64,000 nucleotides of DNA from Rhodocyclaceae bacterium (lineage in GTDB: Bacteria; Pseudomonadota; Gammaproteobacteria; Burkholderiales; Rhodocyclaceae), in the NCBI GenBank assembly GCA_004379165.1, contig NKXK01000034.1, positions 1-64,000 of the forward strand, written 5' to 3'. Shown piece after piece: positions 35,480 through 45,165 of the stretch (position 1 is its first letter; the number at the start of each line of letters is the position of its first letter). The position numbers were made by a program, and so were the translations under genes. The notes under the pieces were generated by a model that was given only the letters and a program-made list of their open reading frames with translations, was not told where the DNA came from and ran no database searches.

Positions 35480-36470
35480 GGGCGACGGCGAAGCGCTCAC
35501 GTACCGCCGCCTGCACGGCGGACATGGTCCGCTGCACGTCTTCGCCGCAGGCGCCGCCGTGATTAACCAGCACCAGCGCCTGCTTCTCATACATTCCTAC
35601 CGGGCCGAGGGATTTGCCTTTCCACCCGGCCTGCTCGATCAGCCAGCCTGCTGCGAGCTTGATCCGGCCATCCGGCTGGGGATAGCAGGGCAGCGTGGGA
35701 AACTCCGACTTCAGGAGCGCCGCGAGTTCAGCTGAAACGACGGGGTTGTGGAAGAAGCTGCCGGCGTTCGGGAGTTGCGCGGGGTCGGGCAACTTGCGCT
35801 GGCGGATGGCGATCACCGCGTCCGCCAGATCTTGCGCCGTTGGTTGGTTGATCTGACGGGCAGCCAGTTCCTGGCTGATGTCGGCGTAGCGCATGTTGGG
35901 CTGCCACTGCCGTGGCAGACGAAAAACGACCCGGGTGATGGCGATGCGGCCATCGAGATGCCAGCCTTCCTGCTTGAACAGGCTGTCTCGGTAGCCGAAT
36001 CGGCATTGGCTACGGTCAACCTGAAAAAAGGCCCGTTTTTCGAAATCCCAGGCGGTGACCGAATGCAGCAGGTCGCCGGCCTCCAGACCATAGGCGCCAA
36101 TGTTCTGGATCGGTGCCGCGCCGACTTTACCGGGGATCAGCGAGAGATTTTCCAGGCCTGGCCAGCCTTGCGCCAAGGTCCATTGCACAAATGCATGCCA
36201 GTTCTCGCCCGCCCCGGCTTCGACGTAGAAGGCCTCGTCATCCTGCGTGACCAGACGCTTGCCGGGGATGGCCATGTGCAGCACCAGACGGTCGATATCG
36301 CCGGTGACCACCAGATTGCTGCCGCCGCCGAGAATGAAGCGCGGCCCGTCGGCCCGCGCTGCATCGGCAAGTTGCGTCTCGTCATCAATCCGGCAGAAAG
36401 CCCGCGCCCGTCCTGGCAGGGCAAGGGTATTGAAGGCGGTGAGGTCGACGCCGGTGGTGAAAGGCATCAT
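35454..36470 (-). CDS. murB: UDP-N-acetylenolpyruvoylglucosamine reductase
   Basis: 338 residues, type I MurB. It reduces UDP-GlcNAc-enolpyruvate to UDP-MurNAc with NADPH and FAD in the cytoplasm. FAD-binding elements are FILGGGSNLVVTGD and the GLENLSLIPGKVGAAPIQNIGAYG block. The catalytic Ser is in PNAGSFFHNPVVS, and the type I insertion with RFGYRDS is present. It is followed by the HAD phosphatase gene four bases upstream on the same strand. Confidence 0.95.
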   Translation of the reverse strand: MMPFTTGVDLTAFNTLALPGRARAFCRIDDETQLADAARADGPRFILGGGSNLVVTGDIDRLVLHMAIPGKRLVTQDDEAFYVEAGAGENWHAFVQWTLAQGWPGLENLSLIPGKVGAAPIQNIGAYGLEAGDLLHSVTAWDFEKRAFFQVDRSQCRFGYRDSLFKQEGWHLDGRIAITRVVFRLPRQWQPNMRYADISQELAARQINQPTAQDLADAVIAIRQRKLPDPAQLPNAGSFFHNPVVSAELAALLKSEFPTLPCYPQPDGRIKLAAGWLIEQAGWKGKSLGPVGMYEKQALVLVNHGGACGEDVQRTMSAVQAAVRERFAVALTPEPIFL

Positions 36471-36474
36471 CGAT

Positions 36475-37140
36475 TCAGCCGAGGAGCAGCAGTTCGCCCA
36501 GAATCGAGGGCCGGGCGGCGGCGCGCCAGCCGGGGCGCATCTCGCTGGCCGTCAAACTGCCGTAGCCCCAGGTGACGGCAATGAAAGGCAGGCCGTTGGC
36601 GTCTGCGGATTCGCCGTCTTCGCTGCGGTCGCCGAGGTAGATTGCCTGGTCACGGGCGATATTCTGGTCGGCGAGCAGGCGGGCGATCATCGCCGCCTTG
36701 TCCGGCAGGCGCGGGGTGAAGAGGTCGAGGGCATAGACGTGGCTGAAATAATCCAGCCAGCCCAGATGCGCGAGGATCAGGCGGGTCGGGTGGATGCGCT
36801 TGTTGGTGGCTATCGACAGTTGCCGCCCGGCCGCGGCGAGTTGCGCCAGCAGTTCGCCGACGCCGGTGTAGGCGGCGGTTGCCTTGTAGCCCTCGCTGTC
36901 GTAGCTGGCCTTGAAGGCATCGGAGATCCGGCCGATCAGGGCCGGGTCATTGCTGCCCGAGAGCAATTGCAGCGTCTCAGTCAGCGGCGGCCCGATGACG
37001 CTCTCGTCGATGCTGCGGACCGGCGCGACGCCGGTGCTGGCGAAGGCCTCGCGGAAGCTGGCGAGAATCGCCGGTGCCGAGTCGATCAGCGTCCCGTCGA
37101 GGTCAAAGAGGATGTGCGGATAGCGAACCATGGCGGTCAT
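36475..37140 (-). CDS. HAD-IA hydrolase, phosphoglycolate phosphatase-like
   Basis: 221 residues. HAD motif I is LFDLDGTLIDSAP, motif II is SIATNKR, and motif III/IV is YLGDRSEDGESADANG, with a C1 cap domain between. The sequence fits the Gph/pyrophosphatase-like subgroup (phosphoglycolate or nucleotide substrates), and the substrate is unproven. The ATG at 37140 overlaps the metH stop by one base (TGATG), indicating coupled translation; a second ATG at 37131 is possible. It is co-directional with murB. Confidence 0.83.
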   Translation of the reverse strand: MTAMVRYPHILFDLDGTLIDSAPAILASFREAFASTGVAPVRSIDESVIGPPLTETLQLLSGSNDPALIGRISDAFKASYDSEGYKATAAYTGVGELLAQLAAAGRQLSIATNKRIHPTRLILAHLGWLDYFSHVYALDLFTPRLPDKAAMIARLLADQNIARDQAIYLGDRSEDGESADANGLPFIAVTWGYGSLTASEMRPGWRAAARPSILGELLLLG

Positions 37141-40100
37141 CAGAGCAGCGGCGCCAGCCAGTATTCGGCATCCTTGATCGACATGCCCTTGCGCGCTGCC
37201 CAGTCTTCCAGCTGGTCGCGTCCGATCTTGGGAATGGCGAAATAGCTGGCGGCCGGGTGGCCAATGTAGAAGCCGGAGACGGCAGCCGCCGGTGTCATCG
37301 CACAGGATTCGGTGAGATTCATGCCAGCGTTGGCCGGTGCATCGAGCAAGGCGAAGAGACCGCGCTTGGCCGTGTGGTCGGGGCAGGCCGGATAGCCTGG
37401 GGCGGGGCGGATGCCCTTGTATTGCTCGTCAATCAGTTCGGCATTGGTGAAGGCCTCGTCCGGGGCATAGCCCCAGTAGCGGGTACGCACCTCAAGATGC
37501 AGCCACTCGGCGGCAGCTTCGGCCAGGCGGTCGGCCAGCGCCTTGAGCATGATCGCCGAGTAGTCGTCGTTGGCGGCTTCGAAAGCGGCAACGCGCTCCT
37601 CAATGCGATGGCCGGCGGTGACGGCGAAGGCGCCGACGTAGTCGTTGTCGCCGATGAAGTCGGCGAGCGCCATGTTGACGCGGCCGGAAGGTTGCTTGTG
37701 CTGCTGGCGCAGGCCGACCCAGCGGCTGAGTTCAGTGGTGCGCGACTCGTCGGCGTAGATGATGATGTCCTCGTTGTCGGCGCGGGCCGGATAGAGGCCG
37801 AATACGGCACGCGCCGAGAGCCAGTTTTCGTCGATGATGCGGGCGAGCATGTCCTTGGCGTCGGCAAAAAGCTGGCGCGCCGTTTCGCCCACCGTTTCAT
37901 TCTCGAGGATGGCCGGATAGCGGCCGGCGAGGTCCCAGCTCTGGAAGAAAGGCGTCCAGTCGATCAGCAGCGCAATATCCCTGAGGCTGGGGTTCAGCGT
38001 GTGCAGGCCGAGTTCCTTCGGCTTGACCGGCGTATGCGGCTGGTTCCACGTGAAGCGATTGGCGCGGGCCTCCGCCAGTGACACCAGCGTGGCGCCCTTG
38101 CGCCCGGCGTGCTCGGCGCGCACGGCTTCGTACTCGGCGATGATCTCCGCCTTGTAGCCATCACGTTGTTCCGATGACAGCAGCCGGGTGGCGACACCGA
38201 CCGCCCGCGAGGCGTCCGGCACATAAACGACGGTGCCTTCGGTGTTGGGGGCGATCTTGATCGCCGTATGTGCACGGCTGGTCGTTGCGCCGCCGATCAG
38301 AAGCGGCTGCTGCAGTCCCTGACGCTGCATCTCGCTGGCGACGTGGGCCATCTCTTCCAGCGACGGGGTGATCAGACCGGACAAACCGATGATGTCGACC
38401 GCATGCTCGCGGGCAGCCTTGAGGATGTTCTCGCAGGAAACCATGACGCCGAGGTCGATGACGTCGTAGCCGTTGCAGCCGAGAACGACGCCGACGATGT
38501 TCTTGCCAATGTCGTGTACGTCGCCCTTGACGGTCGCCATCAGGATCTTGCCCTTGGAGCCGAGACCGGTGCGGGCCTTTTCGGCTTCGATGAACGGCAC
38601 CAGATGGGCGACGGCCTGCTTCATGACGCGCGCGGATTTGACCACCTGCGGCAGGAACATCTTGCCAGCGCCGAAGAGGTCACCGACGTGGTTCATGCCG
38701 TTCATCAGCGGGCCTTCGATGACGGCCAGTGGCGGTCTGCCTTCGCTCTCCAGCTGGGCGCGAACTTCTTCGGTGTCGGCGACGACGAAATCGGTAATGC
38801 CCTTGATCAGCGCATGCTCCAATCGCTTCTCGACCGATAGTTCGCGCCAGCTCAGGTCCGGGCCGCTATCCTTGGCCTTGCCTTCCTTGACGGTTTGCGC
38901 AAACTCGACCAGCGCATCGCCGGCACCCGGGTGGCGGTTGAGCACCACGTCCTCGACCTTGTCGCGCAGCGCCGGTTCGAGATCGTCGTACACGCCGAGC
39001 ATGCCGGCGTTAACGATGCCCATGGTCATACCGTTCTGGATGGCGTGGTAGAGGAAGACGGTGTGGATGGCCTCGCGCACCGGGTCGTTACCACGGAAGC
39101 TGAAGGAGACGTTGGAAACGCCACCGGAAATGTGCGCATGCAGCAGGTTTTGCTTGATCCAGCGGGTGGCCTCGATGAAATCGACAGCGTAGTTGTCGTG
39201 TTCGGGAATACCGGTGGCGATGGCGAAGATGTTCGGATCGAAGATGATGTCTTCGGCCGGGAAACCGGCACCACCCTCGCTGGCTGGCTTGGTCAGCAGC
39301 GCGTAGGCACGGCCGCAGATTTCGGTCTTGCGCGCGTAGGTATCGGCCTGGCCTTTTTCGTCGAAAGCCATGACGATCACCGCCGCCCCGTAGCGGCGGG
39401 CAAGTTTGGCCTGCTCAAGGAACTTGGCTTCGCCCTCCTTCATCGAGATCGAATTGACGATGCCCTTGCCCTGGATGCACTTCAGTCCAGCCTCGATGAC
39501 TTCCCACTTCGACGAGTCAATCATGATCGGCACGCGCGAAATGTCCGGCTCCGAAGCGATCAGCTTGAGGAACTTGTCCATCGCGGCGATCGAGTCGAGC
39601 ATCGCCTCGTCCATGTTGATGTCGATGACCTGCGCGCCGTTTTCCACCTGCTGGCGGGCGACGGCCAGCGCATCGTCGAAGCGCCCTTCAAGGATCATCC
39701 GGGCAAAGGCACGCGAGCCAGTGACGTTGGTGCGTTCGCCGACGTTCACATAGAGCGAGTCGTGGGTGACGTTGAACGGTTCCAGTCCGGACAGGCGCAG
39801 CGCCGGTTCGATTCTTGGGCAAATTCGCGGGTTCACCGCAGCAACGCGCCGCGCGATGGCGGCAATGTGTTCCGGCGAGGTACCGCAGCAGCCACCGACG
39901 ATATTGACGATGCCGGCCTTCGCCCAGCCCTCGATTTCGTCCGCCAGTTGCTCGGCCGTTTCGTCGTAGCCGCCGAAGGCATTTGGCAGGCCGGCGTTGG
40001 GGTGCGCCGAGACGAAGCAGTCGCAGACGCGTGACAATTCCTCGACGTACTGACGCAGTTCCTTGGCGCCGAGCGCGCAGTTGAGGCCGAAGCTCAGGGG

Positions 40101-40823
40101 CTGGACGTGGCGCAGCGAATTCCAGAAGGCCTCGGCGGTCTGGCCGGACAGCGTGCGGCCGGAGGCGTCGGTAATGGTGCCCGAGATCATCACCGGCCAG
40201 CGGCGCTTGGCCATATCGAAGAACTTTTCGATGGCAAACAGCGCGGCCTTGGCATTAAGCGTGTCGAAGACCGTTTCGACAAGAATGATGTCGGCGCCCC
40301 CCTCGACCAGCCCAGTAGTCGCTTCGACGTAGTTGGCGACCAGTTCGTCGAAAGTGACGTTGCGATAGCCGGGGTCATTCACGTCCGGCGAGATCGACGC
40401 GGTGCGCGAGGTCGGGCCAAGGACGCCGGCAACGAAGCGCGGCTTGTCCGGGTTGGCAGCGGTGAATTCATCGCACAGCTGGCGGGCCAGCCGGGCACCC
40501 TCGAAATTCAGTTCGTAGACCAGTTCCGAGAGGTTGTAGTCCGCCTGCGAGACGGCGGTCGAATTGAAGGTGCAGGTTTCGAGGATGTCGGCGCCGGCTT
40601 CGAGGTATTCGCGGTGGATGCCGCCGATGATGTCCGGGCGGGTCAGCACCAGCAGGTCGTTGTTGCCCTTGAGGTCGTGGGGGTGATCCGCAAAGCGCTC
40701 ACCGCGGTAATCGCGCTCCTGCAGGCCGTGCCGCTGGATCATCGTGCCCATGGCGCCATCGAGGACGAGCAGGCGTTGCTGGAGCAGGGTCTGGAGTTCG
40801 GATGTGCGGTCGGGCTGGATCAT
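37140..40823 (-). CDS. metH: Cobalamin-dependent methionine synthase
   Basis: 1227 residues, full modular length. It has a homocysteine-binding domain with zinc Cys ligands ([19 protein letters not shown]), a methyltetrahydrofolate domain ([16 protein letters not shown]), a B12 domain with the His ligand ([19 protein letters not shown]) and a C-terminal SAM-dependent reactivation domain ending [15 protein letters not shown]. The ATG at 40823 sits 5 bases after AGAGG and is preferred over the GTG at 40829. A SAH riboswitch precedes it, so high S-adenosylhomocysteine should raise expression. The last base overlaps the HAD gene. Confidence 0.96.
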   Translation of the reverse strand: MIQPDRTSELQTLLQQRLLVLDGAMGTMIQRHGLQERDYRGERFADHPHDLKGNNDLLVLTRPDIIGGIHREYLEAGADILETCTFNSTAVSQADYNLSELVYELNFEGARLARQLCDEFTAANPDKPRFVAGVLGPTSRTASISPDVNDPGYRNVTFDELVANYVEATTGLVEGGADIILVETVFDTLNAKAALFAIEKFFDMAKRRWPVMISGTITDASGRTLSGQTAEAFWNSLRHVQPLSFGLNCALGAKELRQYVEELSRVCDCFVSAHPNAGLPNAFGGYDETAEQLADEIEGWAKAGIVNIVGGCCGTSPEHIAAIARRVAAVNPRICPRIEPALRLSGLEPFNVTHDSLYVNVGERTNVTGSRAFARMILEGRFDDALAVARQQVENGAQVIDINMDEAMLDSIAAMDKFLKLIASEPDISRVPIMIDSSKWEVIEAGLKCIQGKGIVNSISMKEGEAKFLEQAKLARRYGAAVIVMAFDEKGQADTYARKTEICGRAYALLTKPASEGGAGFPAEDIIFDPNIFAIATGIPEHDNYAVDFIEATRWIKQNLLHAHISGGVSNVSFSFRGNDPVREAIHTVFLYHAIQNGMTMGIVNAGMLGVYDDLEPALRDKVEDVVLNRHPGAGDALVEFAQTVKEGKAKDSGPDLSWRELSVEKRLEHALIKGITDFVVADTEEVRAQLESEGRPPLAVIEGPLMNGMNHVGDLFGAGKMFLPQVVKSARVMKQAVAHLVPFIEAEKARTGLGSKGKILMATVKGDVHDIGKNIVGVVLGCNGYDVIDLGVMVSCENILKAAREHAVDIIGLSGLITPSLEEMAHVASEMQRQGLQQPLLIGGATTSRAHTAIKIAPNTEGTVVYVPDASRAVGVATRLLSSEQRDGYKAEIIAEYEAVRAEHAGRKGATLVSLAEARANRFTWNQPHTPVKPKELGLHTLNPSLRDIALLIDWTPFFQSWDLAGRYPAILENETVGETARQLFADAKDMLARIIDENWLSARAVFGLYPARADNEDIIIYADESRTTELSRWVGLRQQHKQPSGRVNMALADFIGDNDYVGAFAVTAGHRIEERVAAFEAANDDYSAIMLKALADRLAEAAAEWLHLEVRTRYWGYAPDEAFTNAELIDEQYKGIRPAPGYPACPDHTAKRGLFALLDAPANAGMNLTESCAMTPAAAVSGFYIGHPAASYFAIPKIGRDQLEDWAARKGMSIKDAEYWLAPLL

Positions 40824-40917
40824 GGTCACCTCTTGGAAGGCCTCGGCAAAGCAAAGCGCCGTCAGTGTCCGCGGCGCCGCAAAAGCAAACGGCGCCGCAA
40901 ACCGGCAGAATCAGGGT

Positions 40918-40985
40918 TTGCGAGCGCCGTTGTTCGTTGCCGAGCCTGGCCCTTCATAAAAAGGTCGCAGCGCTCCTCGGCAGAG
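40918..40985 (-). promoter_or_regulatory. S-adenosylhomocysteine (SAH) riboswitch
   Basis: Read on the minus strand, CCGAGGAGCGCTGCGACC (40980-40963) is followed by CCAGGCTCGG and, after a short linker, ACGGCGCTCG. These are the conserved core, the P1 partner and the pseudoknot strand of the SAH aptamer, in the right order. CCGAG pairs with CTCGG and GAGCGC with GCGCTC. About 90 bases separate it from the metH start. Two copies of GGCGCCGC near the start codon could form an alternative pairing with the pseudoknot strand. SAH riboswitches turn genes on when SAH accumulates. Confidence 0.88.
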
Positions 40986-41033
40986 GCGATAGTTTACCGG
41001 CAGCGCATCCCGCTGCCAAGGCCTTTGATTTAT

Positions 41034-41528
41034 TTAGCCTTTCATCGCCACGCGGCGCGAGGTCTTCTTGACTACGCCGTGGCCGGTGTCGAAATGCACC
41101 ATGAAGTAGGTTTCTTCCGTCGACGGCACGCCTTCGATGCGCCACTCCCAGATTTCCTCGCGCAGGTTGTCGAAGACGACTTTGGTGGCCGGTGCGCCGA
41201 GGATCCGGCGGACGTCGTCCTTGGACAAGCCGTCGGCGATCCGGGCGTAGTTGGCGTCGTTCAGCACCTGGTCCTTGCGGGTCACGACGTCCTTCCGGTC
41301 GAAGGCGATCATGTAGCAATGCACACCCTGCGGTTGCCGGCTGTATTCCCAGATTGCCGTGCCATCGTTGCCGTGGTGGATGAAGCCGGGTTCGCCCATG
41401 CGGGCCCTCACTTCCGCGGCTGTCGTGATGCCCGGCCGGATTTCCTCGAGATTGACGACATCACAGGCGGACAACAGGGCCGACGCGACGGCGGCTGTGG
41501 CGGCGATGATCCAGCGGGATAGTTTCAA
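41034..41528 (-). CDS. BamE/SmpA-domain lipoprotein
   Basis: 164 residues from a TTG start at 41528 that has GGAG seven bases upstream; an in-frame upstream start at 41579 has no such site. A lipoprotein signal (IIAATAAVASALLSAC) precedes a SmpA/OmlA (BamE-like) fold seen in GITTAAEVRARMGEPG and DGLSKDDVRRILGAPA, which is a tandem of the motif. BamE assists outer-membrane protein insertion; this paralogue's two repeats and context differ from bamE itself, so its role is uncertain. Confidence 0.8.
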   Translation of the reverse strand: MKLSRWIIAATAAVASALLSACDVVNLEEIRPGITTAAEVRARMGEPGFIHHGNDGTAIWEYSRQPQGVHCYMIAFDRKDVVTRKDQVLNDANYARIADGLSKDDVRRILGAPATKVVFDNLREEIWEWRIEGVPSTEETYFMVHFDTGHGVVKKTSRRVAMKG

Positions 41529-41611
41529 GAGGGCTCCGGGCGACAGCAGAGTATTGAGTTTACGCCCGGATGGACGCAACCGATAATATCGGCATCATCT
41601 AACATGGCGAT

Positions 41612-42010
41612 ATGCCCATGCAGCACCTTGATCCCCTTGCCGCCCATGCTTTCCTGCAGGCTCACCCGGAGGCCGCCCTTGTCGATTGCCGGACAGAGAT
41701 CGAGCACATGTACGTTGGTCATCCGGTGGGTGCCGAGCATGTCGCTTGGCAGGATGGGCCGGACTGGGAAATCGATCCGCACTTTGCCGACAAGGTGGCT
41801 CGTCTGGTCAACGCGGACCGGGCGCGGCCGGTGCTGCTCATCTGCCGCAGTGGCCGGCGCTCGGTGGATGCAGGTGAGGCGCTGGAGGCCGCTGGTTTCA
41901 CCCAGGTGATCAATGTGCTCGAAGGCTTCGAGGGCGATCTCAACGACAACTTCCACCGCGGCACTCTCGGCGGTTGGCGTTTCCGTGGCTTACCCTGGCA
42001 GCAGTCTTGA
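41612..42010 (+). CDS. Rhodanese-like sulfurtransferase domain protein
   Basis: 132 residues, single rhodanese domain. The active-site loop is CRSGRRS with Cys about residue 75, preceded by VDCRTEIEH and followed by NVLEGFEGDL. It has no signal peptide, so it acts in the cytoplasm. Single-domain rhodaneses pass persulfide sulfur between acceptors. The 3' end overlaps the convergent Bcr-type exporter gene by 21 bases. Confidence 0.87.
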   Translation: MPMQHLDPLAAHAFLQAHPEAALVDCRTEIEHMYVGHPVGAEHVAWQDGPDWEIDPHFADKVARLVNADRARPVLLICRSGRRSVDAGEALEAAGFTQVINVLEGFEGDLNDNFHRGTLGGWRFRGLPWQQS

Positions 42011-43189
42011 GCGGTAACGGGCGAGGGCGGCGAGTCCGCCAGCCAGCATTAGCCCGCCCATGCCAATCGCCAGACTGCGCGTCGAGTACCACAGCATCGG
42101 CGCGATAAGTGCCGCGGCCACACCATTGAATCCGGATTGCAGGAAGGTCTGGCAGGAAGCGGCCAGTCCGCGCTGGGCCGGGAAGGGGTCGAGGGCGAAA
42201 ATCGTCAGGCAGGGCATTGCCAGCGACATGCCGAAGGTGTAGGCGAACAGCGGCGCCACCGCCCAGGGCAACGGCGGCGTGGCACCCAGATTGAGCAGCA
42301 GATTCGTCAGTGCCGCAGAACTCATGATGCCGTAGCCGAGAGCGATACTGCGGTTAAACGATAGCTTTCCGGCCAGCCGTCCGGATGTCCAGGAGCCGGC
42401 CATCAGGCCGCCCATGGCCGGACCGAAAAGCCAGAGAAAGGCAGTTTCGGGCAGGCCGAGGTGCTGCATCAGGAAGACCGGTGCCGAGAGGACGTAGATG
42501 AAAAATCCGGCGAAATTCATCGACAGGGCGAGACAGGCGAGCAAGAACGGCGGCGAGGTCAGCACCTGCCAGTAGGTGCGTCCGAGATAGGCGGGGCGCA
42601 GCGATTGCCGCCTCTCTGCGGGCAGTGTTTCCGGCAGCAGGCACCAGCAGGCGACAAACAGCGCCAGCGTTGCCAGTACAAGAAAGGCAAAAATCGCGCG
42701 CCAGCCGAAAAGCACCTGCAACCAGCCGCCGATCAGCGGCGCGATCGCCGGTGCCAGCGCGAACATCATGGTGATCTGCGACATAAGCCGCTGGGCGGCG
42801 GCGCCGTCATAGAGGTCGCGGACAATGGCGCGGCTGATGACGATGCCGGCGCCGGCGCTGATGCCCTGCACTGCCCGCCAGAACCACAGATGTTCGATTT
42901 GGCTGGCGAAGACGCAGCCGAGCGAGGCCAGCCCGAACAGTGCCAGTGCCCAGAGTATGACCCGGCGTCGACCGAAACGGTCGGAAATCGCCCCGTGCCA
43001 CAGGGTCATCACGGCGAAGGAGAGCAGGTAGACCGAGAGCGTCTGCTGGACGTCGAGCTGGCTGGCGCCCAGCGAGCGGGCGATATCGGGGAAGGCCGGC
43101 AGGTAGGTGTCGATCGAAAACGGGCCGAGCGCCGACAACGAGGCGAGCAGGGCGGCGATCCCCCGCGTGGCGCGCCTTTGCTCAGGCAT
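41990..43189 (-). CDS. Bcr/CflA-type multidrug MFS exporter
   Basis: 399 residues, about 12 membrane segments. The family features are LSALGPFSIDTYLPAFPDI in the first helix and the loop GAISDRFGRRRVILW; RAIVRDLYDGAAAQRLMS matches the drug-export family motif. Bcr/CflA pumps use the proton gradient to expel drugs or dipeptides. It starts 8 bases inside the 3' end of comM on the same strand. Confidence 0.88.
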   Translation of the reverse strand: MPEQRRATRGIAALLASLSALGPFSIDTYLPAFPDIARSLGASQLDVQQTLSVYLLSFAVMTLWHGAISDRFGRRRVILWALALFGLASLGCVFASQIEHLWFWRAVQGISAGAGIVISRAIVRDLYDGAAAQRLMSQITMMFALAPAIAPLIGGWLQVLFGWRAIFAFLVLATLALFVACWCLLPETLPAERRQSLRPAYLGRTYWQVLTSPPFLLACLALSMNFAGFFIYVLSAPVFLMQHLGLPETAFLWLFGPAMGGLMAGSWTSGRLAGKLSFNRSIALGYGIMSSAALTNLLLNLGATPPLPWAVAPLFAYTFGMSLAMPCLTIFALDPFPAQRGLAASCQTFLQSGFNGVAAALIAPMLWYSTRSLAIGMGGLMLAGGLAALARYRSRLLPG

Positions 43190-44669
43190 ACGCCAGCCGG
43201 CGATACTGGATGGCTTCGGCGATATGCGCGGCGTTGATCACCTCGCTGCCGGCGAGATCGGCAATCGTCCGGGCGACCTTGAGCACGCGGTGCCAGGCGC
43301 GGGCGGATAGGCCCAACTGGGCTGATGCGCGTTGCAATAGCTGGCCGCCGGCGGTATCCGGCTGGCAGAGCCGGTCGATGGCGGCGGTGTCGAGGCGGGC
43401 GTTGCTACCCGCCTGCCGGGCATGTTGTTGTGCCATCGCGGCGACAACGCGTTGCTGCACGTCGGCTGAAGACTCGCCGTCGGCGCTGGCGGCCAGTTGC
43501 TCCGCAGTGACGGCGGGCACTTCGATGAGCAGGTCGATGCGGTCGAGCAGCGGGCCTGAGAGGCGGCCGCGGTAGCGGGTGATTTGATCGGGCGTGCAGC
43601 GACAGCGGGCAGCCGGATGGTGACCACAGGGGCAGGGATTCATGGCGGCGATGAGCTGGAATTCGGCCGGAAACTCCGCCTGATGCGCCGCGCGGGCAAT
43701 ATGGATGCGGCCGGTTTCCAGCGGTTCGCGCAGGGTTTCCAGAACCTTTCGGTCGAATTCTGGCAGTTCATCGAGAAAGAGAATGCCCTGATGGGCAAGG
43801 CTGATCTCACCCGGCCGGGGCGGATTGCCACCACCTACCAGAGCGACTGCCGACGCGGTGTGGTGCGGCTGCCGATACGGTCGTTGGCCGAAACGGGCGG
43901 GTTGAAACTGCCCGACCAGCGACAGGACGGCAGCCGAAGCCTGCGCCGCTTCACGCGGCAGCGCCGGGAGTAGCCCGGGCAGGCGGGCGGCGAGCATCGA
44001 CTTGCCGGCACCGGGCGGGCCGATCATCAATAGCGAATGTCCGCCGGCGGCGGCGATTTCCAGCGCCCGTTTGGCCTGTTGCTGGCCGCGCACATCGCGC
44101 AGGTCAGGCAAATTTGGCGTGTTTTCAAGGTTCACCGCAGACGGTGCTGAGAGCGACTCGCGACCACTCAGGTGGGCGCAAACGGCGAGCAGGGAATCGG
44201 CAGCCAGGATGCAATCGTGGCCGGTCAATGCGGCCTCGCTGGCGCTATCACCAGGCAGGATGAATACCTTGCCGTCACCGGCGGCCTGCAGCGACATGGC
44301 CAGCGCGCCGCGGATCGGACGCAGGGCGCCGGAGAGGGAGAGCTCGCCGGCGAATTCGTAATCAGCAAGCGAGGCAGGCGGAATCTGGCTGCTGGCAGCG
44401 AGTATGCCGAGCGCGATCGGCAGATCGAAGCGCCCCGATTCCTTGGGCAGATCGGCCGGGGCCAGATTGACGGTGATGCGTTTGGCCGGGAATTCGAAGC
44501 CGGAGTTGATGATGGCTGCACGGACACGATCCCGGGCCTCCTTGACTTCGGTATCCGGGAGGCCGACGAGGGTAAAACTGGGAAGGCCGCTGGCGAGGTG
44601 TACCTCGACCGTGACAGCCGGCGCATTCAGGCCATCCAGCCCGCGGCTGTGGGCGATGGCCAGTGCCAT
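43182..44669 (-). CDS. comM: YifB/ComM family AAA+ Mg-chelatase-like helicase
   Basis: 495 residues. The N-terminal Lon-protease-like fold (about 1-175; GLPSFTLVGLPDTEVKEARDRVRAA) has the start of the family. The AAA+ core has Walker A IGPPGAGKSMLA and Walker B GILFLDELPEF, followed by PCPCGHHPAARCRC (zinc-like) and a C-terminal winged region. ComM-type proteins drive branch migration of incoming DNA in natural transformation. Upstream lies ubiK (6 bases). Confidence 0.9.
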   Translation of the reverse strand: MALAIAHSRGLDGLNAPAVTVEVHLASGLPSFTLVGLPDTEVKEARDRVRAAIINSGFEFPAKRITVNLAPADLPKESGRFDLPIALGILAASSQIPPASLADYEFAGELSLSGALRPIRGALAMSLQAAGDGKVFILPGDSASEAALTGHDCILAADSLLAVCAHLSGRESLSAPSAVNLENTPNLPDLRDVRGQQQAKRALEIAAAGGHSLLMIGPPGAGKSMLAARLPGLLPALPREAAQASAAVLSLVGQFQPARFGQRPYRQPHHTASAVALVGGGNPPRPGEISLAHQGILFLDELPEFDRKVLETLREPLETGRIHIARAAHQAEFPAEFQLIAAMNPCPCGHHPAARCRCTPDQITRYRGRLSGPLLDRIDLLIEVPAVTAEQLAASADGESSADVQQRVVAAMAQQHARQAGSNARLDTAAIDRLCQPDTAGGQLLQRASAQLGLSARAWHRVLKVARTIADLAGSEVINAAHIAEAIQYRRLAYA

Positions 44670-44675
44670 GCTGGC

Positions 44676-44918
44676 CTAGCTGCCGCTACGGGCTTTTTCG
44701 AGGGCGTCGACGCGGGCTTCCAGCGCCTTCAGCTTTTCGCGCGTCCGGGCCAGCACTTGCGACTGGATGTCGAACTCCTCGCGAGTGACCAGGTCGAGCT
44801 TGGAGAAAACGCCGCTGAGTACCGCCTTGGCGTTCTTCTCGATGTCACGTGCCGGGGAGTTGGCGAGCAGCGCACTCATCTTGGCGCTGAATTCTTCAAG
44901 GATTTTTGGGTCGAGCAT
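44676..44918 (-). CDS. ubiK: Ubiquinone biosynthesis accessory factor UbiK (BMFP)
   Basis: 80 residues of almost continuous helix: MLDPKILEEFSAKMSALLANSP, then REEFDIQSQVLARTREKL as a coiled coil. The family (formerly YqiC/BMFP) trimerises, fuses membranes in vitro and helps UbiJ in aerobic ubiquinone synthesis. It has an AGGAAG ribosome binding site, and its start faces the nitrogen-regulated promoter region of the TorF gene. Confidence 0.88.
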   Translation of the reverse strand: MLDPKILEEFSAKMSALLANSPARDIEKNAKAVLSGVFSKLDLVTREEFDIQSQVLARTREKLKALEARVDALEKARSGS

Positions 44919-45010
44919 GATCTTCCTCCGTGGCGCAACAGTTTAACACAGCGTCCTATCCCGCCTCGCTCAACCTTCCGCCCGTAGCTGGTGCGCGCAA
45001 GGTCTAGTTG

Positions 45011-45025
45011 GCACCGTAATGGTGC
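45011..45025. promoter_or_regulatory. NtrC-type enhancer palindrome
   Basis: GCACCGTAATGGTGC is a perfect 5-5-5 palindrome matching the NtrC/GlnG consensus GCACC-N5-GGTGC. It is centred about 97 bases upstream of the predicted sigma-54 transcription start, a normal enhancer distance. Half sites GGTGC at about 44992 and 45034 may form weaker flanking sites. Confidence 0.8.
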
Positions 45026-45065
45026 GCCGGGTTGGTGCGTGATCGGTGGTTTCGGCCAAGTTTCT

Positions 45066-45079
45066 TTGATAAACATCAA
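45066..45079. promoter_or_regulatory. FNR/CRP-family box
   Basis: TTGATAAACATCAA is an exact TTGAT-N4-ATCAA palindrome, the FNR/Anr consensus. It is centred about 42 bases upstream of the predicted start, the position of a class II activator. It lies between the NtrC site and the sigma-54 promoter. Confidence 0.7.
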
Positions 45080-45089
45080 AAAACCGACC

Positions 45090-45104
45090 TGGCACGGCTC
45101 ATGC
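45090..45104 (+). promoter_or_regulatory. Sigma-54 (-24/-12) promoter
   Basis: TGGCACGGCTCATGC has GG and GC exactly ten bases apart with the TGGCACG -24 element intact and ATGC for TTGC at -12. It lies 62 bases upstream of the TorF-like gene and directs a transcript rightward through it; it is the only strong sigma-54 element in the region. Confidence 0.85.
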
Positions 45105-45165
45105 TTTTGCTGTGTTGCACAAAACTTCTTTTTGCTACTTGATCGTTTATTTCAGGAGAGACCAC

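Noticed and set aside
38895-41522. Long plus-strand frames opposite metH and its upstream region
   Set aside because: They cover strongly conserved metH motifs on the other strand, and one runs through the SAH riboswitch; no domains are recognisable.
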